Both the position numbers and the translations under genes were made by a program. DNA of 64,000 bases from Steromphala cineraria. Its lineage: Eukaryota > Mollusca > Gastropoda > Trochida > Trochidae. The stretch covers positions 475,749 through 539,748 of the forward strand of contig OU744720.1 of assembly GCA_916613615.1 (NCBI GenBank). Reading direction: 5' to 3'. A model generated the notes under the pieces. It was not told the origin of the DNA and ran no database searches. It saw only the letters and a list, made by a program, of their open reading frames with translations. Positions 54,718-64,000 of this stretch are shown piece after piece; within the stretch, counting starts at the first letter, position 1; each line of letters begins with the position of its first letter.

Positions 54718-57700
54718 TTTACTTCACCTCACTTTACTTCTCACTTTACTTCTCACTTTACTTCACCTCACTTTACTTCTCACTTTACTTCTCCTCACTT
54801 TACATCACCTCACTTTACTTCACCTCACTTTACTTCTCACTTTACTTCTCCTCACTTTACATCACCTCACTTTACTTCTCACTTTATTTCACCTCACTTT
54901 ACATCACCTCACTTTACATCACCTCACTTTACTTCTCACTTTACTTCTCACTTTACTTCACCTCACTTTACTTCTCACTTTACTTCTCCTCACTTTACTT
55001 CACCTCACTTTACTTCTCACTTTATTTCACCTCACTTTACATCACCTCACTTTACTTCTCACTTTACATCACCTCACTTTACTTCTCACTTTACATCACC
55101 TCACTTTACTTCTCACTTTACTTCACCTCACTTTACTTTTCACTTTACTTCTCCTCACTTTACTTCACCTCACTTTACTTGTTACTTAACTTCACCTTAC
55201 TTTACTTCACCTAACTTTACTTCTCACTTTACTTCACCTCACTTTACTTCTCACTTTACTTCACCTCATTTTACTTCACCTCACTTGACTTCACCTCACT
55301 TTACTTCTCACTTTACTTCTCACTCACTTTACTTCTTACTTTACTTCTCACTTTACTTCTCACTTTACTTCTCACTCACTTTACTTCTTACTTTAATTCA
55401 CCTCACTTTAATTCACCTCACTTGACTTCTCACTTTACTTCACCTCACTTTACTTCACCTCACTTTACTTCTTACTTTACTTCACCTCACTTAACATCAC
55501 CTCACTTTACTTCTCACTTTACCTCACCTCACTTTACTTCTTACTCTACTTCTTACTTTAATTCACCTCACTTGACTTCTCACTTTACTTCACCTCACTT
55601 TACTTCACCTCACTTTACTTCTCACTTTACTTCTTACTTTACTTCACCTCACTTTACTTCTCACTTTACTTCACCTCACTTTACTTCTTACTTTACTTCA
55701 CCTCACTTGACTTCTCACTTTACTTCACCTCACTTTACTTCACCTCACTTTACTTCTCACTTTACTTCTTACTTTAATTCACCTCACTTGACTTCTCACT
55801 TTACTTCACCTCACTTAACATCACCTCACTTTACTTCTTACTTTACTTCACCTCACTTTACTTCACCTCACTTTACTTCACCTCACTTTACTTCTCACTT
55901 TACTTCTCACTCTACTTCTCACTTTACTTCACCTCACTTTACCTCTCATTTTACTTCTTACTTTACTTCACCTCACTTTACTTCTTACTTTACTTCACCT
56001 CACTTAACATCACCTCACTTTACTTCTTACTTTACTTCACCTCGTTTTACTTCACCTCACTTTACCTCTCACTTTACTTCTTACTTTACTTCACCTCACT
56101 TTACTTCTTACTTTACTTCACCTCACTTAACATCACCTCACTTTACTTCTTACTTTACTTCACCTCACTTTACTTCACCTCACTTTACTTCTCACTTTAC
56201 TTCACCTCACTTTACCTCTCACGTTACTTCTTACTTTACTTCACCTAACTTTACTTCTTACTTTACTTCACCTCACTTAACATCACCTCACTTTACTTCA
56301 CCTCACTTTACTTCACCTCACTTCACCTCACTTTACTTCTCACTTTACTTCACCTCACTTTACTTCTCACTTTACTTCACCTCACTTTACTTCTCACTTT
56401 ACTTCACCTCACTTTACTTCTTACTTTACTTCTCACTTTACTTCAACTCACTTTACTTCTCACTTGACTTCACTTCACTTTACTTCTTACTTTACTTCAC
56501 CTCACTTTACTTCTTACTTTACTTCTCACTTTACTTCACCTCACTTTACTTCTTACTTTATTTCACCTCACTTTACATCACCTCACTTTACTTCTCACTT
56601 TACTTCACCTCACTTTACTTCACCTCACTTTACTTCTTACTTTACTTCACCTCACTTTACTTCTTACTTTACTTCACCTCACTTTACTTCTTACTTTACT
56701 TCACCTCACTTTACTTCTTACTTTACTTCACCTCACTTTACTTCACCTCACTTTACTTCTCACTTTACTTCACCTCACTTTACTTCACCTCACTTTACTT
56801 CTTACTTTACTTCACCTCAATTGACTTCACCTCACTTTTCTTCTCACTTTACTTCTTACTTTACCTCACCTCACTTTACTTCACCTCACTTTACTTCTCA
56901 CTTTACTTCACCTCACTTTACTTCTCACTTTACTTCACCTCACTTTACTTCTCACTTGACTTCTCACTTGACTTCACCTCACTTTACTTCTTACTTTACT
57001 TCACCTCACTTTACTTCTTACTTTACTTCACCTCACTTTACATCACCTCACTTTACTTCTCACTTTACTTCACCTCACTTGACTTCACCTCACTTTACTT
57101 CTCACTTTACTTCACCTCACTTTACTTCTTACTTTACTTCACCTCACTTTACTTCACCTCACTTTACTTCTTACTTTACTTCACCTCAATTGACTTCACC
57201 TCACTTTACTTCTCACTTTACTTCACCTCACTTTACTTCTCACTTTACCTCACCTCACTTTACTTCACCTCACGTTACTTCTCACTTTACATCACCTCAC
57301 TTTACTTCTCACTTTACTTCACCTCACTTTACTTCTTACTTTACTTCACCTCACTTTACTTCTTACTTTACTTCACCTCACTTTACTTCTTACTTTACTT
57401 CACCTTACTTTACTTCACCTCACTTTACTTCTCACTTTACTTCTCACTTTACCTCACCTCACTTTACTTCACCTCACTTTACTTCTCACTTTACATCACC
57501 TCACTTTACTTCTCACTTTACATCACCTCACTTTACTTCTCACTTTACTTCACCTCACTTTACTTCTTACTTTACTTCACCTCACTTTACATCACCTCAC
57601 TTTACTTCTCACTTTACTTCACCTCACTTTACTTCACCTCACTTTACTTCTTACTTTACTTCACCTCAATTGACTTCACCTCACTTTTCTTCTCACTTTA

Positions 57701-58846
57701 CTTCTTACTTTACCTCACCTCACTTTACTTCACCTCACTTTACTTCTCACTTTACTTCACCTCACTTTACTTCTCACTTTACTTCACCTCACTTTACTTC
57801 TCACTTGACTTCTCACTTGACTTCACCTCACTTTACTTCTTACTTTACTTCACCTCACTTTACTTCTTACTTTACTTCACCTCACTTTACATCACCTCAC
57901 TTTACTTCTCACTTTACTTCACCTCACTTTACTTCACCTCACTTTACTTCTTACTTTACTTCACCTCAATTGACTTCACCTCACTTTACTTCTCACTTTA
58001 CTTCACCTCACTTTACTTCACCTCACTTTACTTCACCTCACTTTACTTCTTACTTTACTTCACCTCAATTGACTTCACCTCACTTTACTTCTCACTTTAC
58101 TTCACCTCACTTTACTTCACCTCACTTTACTTCTCACTTTACTTCACCTCACTTTACTTCTCACTTTACTTCACCTCACTTTACTTCTTACTTTACTTCA
58201 CCTCACTTTACTTCTTACTTTACTTCACCTCACTTTACTTCTTACTTTACTTCACCTCACTTTACTTCTTACTTTACTTCACCTCACTTTACTTCTTACT
58301 TTACTTCACCTTACTTTACTTCACCTCACTTTACTTCTCACTTTACTTCACCTCACTTTACTTCTCACTTTACTTCTCACTTTACCTCACCTCACTTTAC
58401 TTCACCTCACTTTACTTCTCACTTTACTTCACCTCACTTTACTTCTCACTTTACTTCTCACTTTACCTCACCTCACTTTACTTCACCTCACTTTACTTCT
58501 CACTTTACTTCACCTCACTTTACTTCTCACTTTACTTCTCACTTTACCTCACCTCACTTTACTTCACCTCACTTTACTTCTCACTTTACTTCACCTCACT
58601 TTACTTCTCACTTTACTTCACCTCACTTTACATCACCTCACTTGACTTCTCACTTTACTTCTCACTTTACTTCTCACTTTACTTCACCTCACTTTACTTC
58701 TCACTTTACTTCACCTCACTTTACTTCACCTCACTTTACTTCTCACTTTACCTCACCTCACTTTACTTCACCTCACTTTACTTCTCACTTTACCTCACCT
58801 CACTTTACTTCACCTCACTTTACTTCTCACTTTACTTCTCACTTTA
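54718..58846 (+). repeat. First copy of the 4,086-bp higher-order block
   Basis: Matches the sequence 4,086 bp downstream (58804-62932) through every stretch I compared, including rare variants such as TTCACTTCACTTTAC at 56468/60554. A smaller internal repetition of 849 bp occurs inside, for example CAATTGAC at 56818 and 57667. Confidence 0.85.
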
Positions 58847-61800
58847 CTTCACCTCACTTTACTTCTCACTTTACTTCTCCTCACTTTACATCACCTCACT
58901 TTACTTCACCTCACTTTACTTCTCACTTTACTTCTCCTCACTTTACATCACCTCACTTTACTTCTCACTTTATTTCACCTCACTTTACATCACCTCACTT
59001 TACATCACCTCACTTTACTTCTCACTTTACTTCTCACTTTACTTCACCTCACTTTACTTCTCACTTTACTTCTCCTCACTTTACTTCACCTCACTTTACT
59101 TCTCACTTTATTTCACCTCACTTTACATCACCTCACTTTACTTCTCACTTTACATCACCTCACTTTACTTCTCACTTTACATCACCTCACTTTACTTCTC
59201 ACTTTACTTCACCTCACTTTACTTTTCACTTTACTTCTCCTCACTTTACTTCACCTCACTTTACTTGTTACTTAACTTCACCTTACTTTACTTCACCTAA
59301 CTTTACTTCTCACTTTACTTCACCTCACTTTACTTCTCACTTTACTTCACCTCATTTTACTTCACCTCACTTGACTTCACCTCACTTTACTTCTCACTTT
59401 ACTTCTCACTCACTTTACTTCTTACTTTACTTCTCACTTTACTTCTCACTTTACTTCTCACTCACTTTACTTCTTACTTTAATTCACCTCACTTTAATTC
59501 ACCTCACTTGACTTCTCACTTTACTTCACCTCACTTTACTTCACCTCACTTTACTTCTTACTTTACTTCACCTCACTTAACATCACCTCACTTTACTTCT
59601 CACTTTACCTCACCTCACTTTACTTCTTACTCTACTTCTTACTTTAATTCACCTCACTTGACTTCTCACTTTACTTCACCTCACTTTACTTCACCTCACT
59701 TTACTTCTCACTTTACTTCTTACTTTACTTCACCTCACTTTACTTCTCACTTTACTTCACCTCACTTTACTTCTTACTTTACTTCACCTCACTTGACTTC
59801 TCACTTTACTTCACCTCACTTTACTTCACCTCACTTTACTTCTCACTTTACTTCTTACTTTAATTCACCTCACTTGACTTCTCACTTTACTTCACCTCAC
59901 TTAACATCACCTCACTTTACTTCTTACTTTACTTCACCTCACTTTACTTCACCTCACTTTACTTCACCTCACTTTACTTCTCACTTTACTTCTCACTCTA
60001 CTTCTCACTTTACTTCACCTCACTTTACCTCTCATTTTACTTCTTACTTTACTTCACCTCACTTTACTTCTTACTTTACTTCACCTCACTTAACATCACC
60101 TCACTTTACTTCTTACTTTACTTCACCTCGTTTTACTTCACCTCACTTTACCTCTCACTTTACTTCTTACTTTACTTCACCTCACTTTACTTCTTACTTT
60201 ACTTCACCTCACTTAACATCACCTCACTTTACTTCTTACTTTACTTCACCTCACTTTACTTCACCTCACTTTACTTCTCACTTTACTTCACCTCACTTTA
60301 CCTCTCACGTTACTTCTTACTTTACTTCACCTAACTTTACTTCTTACTTTACTTCACCTCACTTAACATCACCTCACTTTACTTCACCTCACTTTACTTC
60401 ACCTCACTTCACCTCACTTTACTTCTCACTTTACTTCACCTCACTTTACTTCTCACTTTACTTCACCTCACTTTACTTCTCACTTTACTTCACCTCACTT
60501 TACTTCTTACTTTACTTCTCACTTTACTTCAACTCACTTTACTTCTCACTTGACTTCACTTCACTTTACTTCTTACTTTACTTCACCTCACTTTACTTCT
60601 TACTTTACTTCTCACTTTACTTCACCTCACTTTACTTCTTACTTTATTTCACCTCACTTTACATCACCTCACTTTACTTCTCACTTTACTTCACCTCACT
60701 TTACTTCACCTCACTTTACTTCTTACTTTACTTCACCTCACTTTACTTCTTACTTTACTTCACCTCACTTTACTTCTTACTTTACTTCACCTCACTTTAC
60801 TTCTTACTTTACTTCACCTCACTTTACTTCACCTCACTTTACTTCTCACTTTACTTCACCTCACTTTACTTCACCTCACTTTACTTCTTACTTTACTTCA
60901 CCTCAATTGACTTCACCTCACTTTTCTTCTCACTTTACTTCTTACTTTACCTCACCTCACTTTACTTCACCTCACTTTACTTCTCACTTTACTTCACCTC
61001 ACTTTACTTCTCACTTTACTTCACCTCACTTTACTTCTCACTTGACTTCTCACTTGACTTCACCTCACTTTACTTCTTACTTTACTTCACCTCACTTTAC
61101 TTCTTACTTTACTTCACCTCACTTTACATCACCTCACTTTACTTCTCACTTTACTTCACCTCACTTGACTTCACCTCACTTTACTTCTCACTTTACTTCA
61201 CCTCACTTTACTTCTTACTTTACTTCACCTCACTTTACTTCACCTCACTTTACTTCTTACTTTACTTCACCTCAATTGACTTCACCTCACTTTACTTCTC
61301 ACTTTACTTCACCTCACTTTACTTCTCACTTTACCTCACCTCACTTTACTTCACCTCACGTTACTTCTCACTTTACATCACCTCACTTTACTTCTCACTT
61401 TACTTCACCTCACTTTACTTCTTACTTTACTTCACCTCACTTTACTTCTTACTTTACTTCACCTCACTTTACTTCTTACTTTACTTCACCTTACTTTACT
61501 TCACCTCACTTTACTTCTCACTTTACTTCTCACTTTACCTCACCTCACTTTACTTCACCTCACTTTACTTCTCACTTTACATCACCTCACTTTACTTCTC
61601 ACTTTACATCACCTCACTTTACTTCTCACTTTACTTCACCTCACTTTACTTCTTACTTTACTTCACCTCACTTTACATCACCTCACTTTACTTCTCACTT
61701 TACTTCACCTCACTTTACTTCACCTCACTTTACTTCTTACTTTACTTCACCTCAATTGACTTCACCTCACTTTTCTTCTCACTTTACTTCTTACTTTACC

Positions 61801-62932
61801 TCACCTCACTTTACTTCACCTCACTTTACTTCTCACTTTACTTCACCTCACTTTACTTCTCACTTTACTTCACCTCACTTTACTTCTCACTTGACTTCTC
61901 ACTTGACTTCACCTCACTTTACTTCTTACTTTACTTCACCTCACTTTACTTCTTACTTTACTTCACCTCACTTTACATCACCTCACTTTACTTCTCACTT
62001 TACTTCACCTCACTTTACTTCACCTCACTTTACTTCTTACTTTACTTCACCTCAATTGACTTCACCTCACTTTACTTCTCACTTTACTTCACCTCACTTT
62101 ACTTCACCTCACTTTACTTCACCTCACTTTACTTCTTACTTTACTTCACCTCAATTGACTTCACCTCACTTTACTTCTCACTTTACTTCACCTCACTTTA
62201 CTTCACCTCACTTTACTTCTCACTTTACTTCACCTCACTTTACTTCTCACTTTACTTCACCTCACTTTACTTCTTACTTTACTTCACCTCACTTTACTTC
62301 TTACTTTACTTCACCTCACTTTACTTCTTACTTTACTTCACCTCACTTTACTTCTTACTTTACTTCACCTCACTTTACTTCTTACTTTACTTCACCTTAC
62401 TTTACTTCACCTCACTTTACTTCTCACTTTACTTCACCTCACTTTACTTCTCACTTTACTTCTCACTTTACCTCACCTCACTTTACTTCACCTCACTTTA
62501 CTTCTCACTTTACTTCACCTCACTTTACTTCTCACTTTACTTCTCACTTTACCTCACCTCACTTTACTTCACCTCACTTTACTTCTCACTTTACTTCACC
62601 TCACTTTACTTCTCACTTTACTTCTCACTTTACCTCACCTCACTTTACTTCACCTCACTTTACTTCTCACTTTACTTCACCTCACTTTACTTCTCACTTT
62701 ACTTCACCTCACTTTACATCACCTCACTTGACTTCTCACTTTACTTCTCACTTTACTTCTCACTTTACTTCACCTCACTTTACTTCTCACTTTACTTCAC
62801 CTCACTTTACTTCACCTCACTTTACTTCTCACTTTACCTCACCTCACTTTACTTCACCTCACTTTACTTCTCACTTTACCTCACCTCACTTTACTTCACC
62901 TCACTTTACTTCTCACTTTACTTCTCACTTTA
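58804..62932 (+). repeat. Second copy of the 4,086-bp higher-order block
   Basis: Identity with the first copy begins near 58804 and stops near 62932, where TTCACC becomes CTCACC. Very recent duplication, or an assembly artefact. Confidence 0.85.
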
Positions 62933-63306
62933 CCTCACCTCACTTTACTTCACCTCACTTTACTTCTCACTTTACTTCACCTCACTTTACTTCTCACTTT
63001 ACTTCACCTCACTTTACTTCTCACTTTACTTCACCTCACTTTACTTCTTACTTTACTTCACCTTACTTTACTTCACCTCACTTTACTTCTCACTTTACTT
63101 CACCTCACTTTACTTCTCACTTTACTTCTCACTTTACTTCACCTCACTTTACTTCACCTCACGTTACTTCTCACTTTACATCACCTCACTTTACTTCTCA
63201 CTTTACTTCACCTCACTTTACTTCTTACTTTACTTCACCTCACTTTACATCACCTCACTTTACTTCTCCCTCACTACCCCAACCCTTCTCTCCTTACCTC
63301 CCTCAG

Positions 63307-63348
63307 CCACACTTGACCACACTTCACCCAACAATAGATGAGCCGCAG
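63307..63348 (+). CDS. Candidate 42-nt internal exon of an unidentified plus-strand gene
   Basis: A pyrimidine-rich tract ending CCTTACCTCCCTCAG precedes it, and CCGCAG/GTAAAG follows. One frame is open (PHLTTLHPTIDEPQ); the other two contain stops. No flanking exon was found in the window, so the gene cannot be identified. This is a splice-signal prediction only. Confidence 0.35.
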
Positions 63349-64000
63349 GTAAAGAGTTAAGGTTGCCTCTCTCTTTACGCTGTCTGTATGATATCCCAGT
63401 TGTAATCTGTATTGCGTCATTATCTATATAGTATAGAACAGACAGGAGGTGGGGTCTTCTTGTCCGCTCTACTAGTGGTGAATGGTTATCAAAGCTTTCA
63501 ACGGCATGATAATTACTGAAATAGATTTATTCTCTACTGTTTGTATTGTAACTAAGGACTTTTGAATTAAAAGAAAAAATATGCACTTATTTACATAGAT
63601 CTTTCAAGCATGGGTGATAAATGTTATTCATTTTGACAGCTTTTCTGTATAATGTTCATAGAATTTCAAATTGGTTTTCTTATGTTGAATGTATATGTAA
63701 ATTAGTTCACCTCTGATACAGGTGTAAAGAAAAAGAATAAGCAACACGCTTAAGCTTGTCAAATAAATAAATGAATGTCGTTTAAAGTTGAATAAGTATG
63801 CCGTTAATAAATATGTATGGCATAATATGGTGTTTATTACTTTTTTAATAGTCACGCGTAGGACTATATTCTTTATACAAGCGAAGCTTCTTTATTCAAA
63901 TGTGTAATTCAAATTCTCTAAATAAAAATCACAAAGCATATTGTTCAGATTCATGGAAATGTTGAAAACACAATTTCTCATGAATTTATTTATGAAAAAA
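63349..64000. other. AT-rich DNA, no gene identified
   Basis: Nothing recognisable. If the candidate exon is real, this is the start of its following intron. Confidence 0.45.

Larger units (their letters stand above)
53464..63269 (+). repeat. Giant G-poor satellite array (9.8 kb)
   Basis: Built almost entirely from 12-bp (CACTTTACTTCT) and 15-bp (CACTTTACTTCACCT) units, with variants CACTTTACATCACCT and CACTTTACCT. The plus strand has almost no G. Unit lengths are multiples of three and plus-strand frames lack stops, giving open frames of up to 1,292 codons. They read as SLYFT, HFTSP or related repeats and are not genes. Most of the array is two copies of a 4,086-bp block. Confidence 0.97.

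Noticed and set aside
53373..63360. Open frames of 613-1,292 codons on the plus strand
   Set aside because: They translate the 12/15-bp satellite in overlapping frames. The lack of stops follows from unit lengths divisible by three and the unit sequence, not from selection.

Overview
The window looks like nuclear DNA of a lophotrochozoan animal, most likely a bivalve mollusc. This is inferred from spliced genes with long AT-rich introns, a DIRS retrotransposon, tRNA-derived SINEs, and several copies of an element built like the bivalve 'pearl' or Helentron-derived repeats. The species cannot be named from the sequence.

Two conserved host genes are complete. GPN2 (GPN-loop GTPase 2) is on the minus strand at 1018-3709: three coding exons, 302 codons. 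COMMD10 is on the plus strand at 5024-42548: eight exons, 198 codons. They lie head to head with 1.3 kb between start codons. All COMMD10 exons are short, and almost all of its 37.5 kb is intron.

COMMD10 intron 3 (11 kb) holds a nested set of mobile DNA. An outer element with CACTG...CAGTG ends and a GACAT target duplication (6695-15366) contains a small TA-flanked MITE, a pearl-like fragment and a complete 6.1-kb DIRS retrotransposon (9166-15259). The DIRS element lies antisense to the gene. It has a Gag-like ORF, an RT/RNase H/methyltransferase-like ORF, a tyrosine recombinase ORF, 180-bp inverted termini and an internal complementary region that records both ends. A 38-bp minisatellite of about 48 copies follows.

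COMMD10 intron 7 (22.7 kb) is dominated by tandem DNA: a 1.5-kb and a 6.7-kb pearl-like element with about 145-bp core repeats, and a 5.2-kb array of a 70-bp unit. The last 12 codons lie beyond these arrays.

Downstream of COMMD10, 42.9-53.2 kb is AT-rich and has no gene I can identify. It includes a MITE split by a 5'-truncated LINE with an 11-bp target duplication, and two small minisatellites. From 53.46 to 63.27 kb runs a nearly G-free array of 12- and 15-bp units, most of it two successive copies of a 4,086-bp block. Its unit lengths are multiples of three, so it yields very long but meaningless open frames. Just past its end is a possible 42-nt plus-strand exon (63307-63348), whose acceptor AG is the first AG I see in nearly 9.9 kb.
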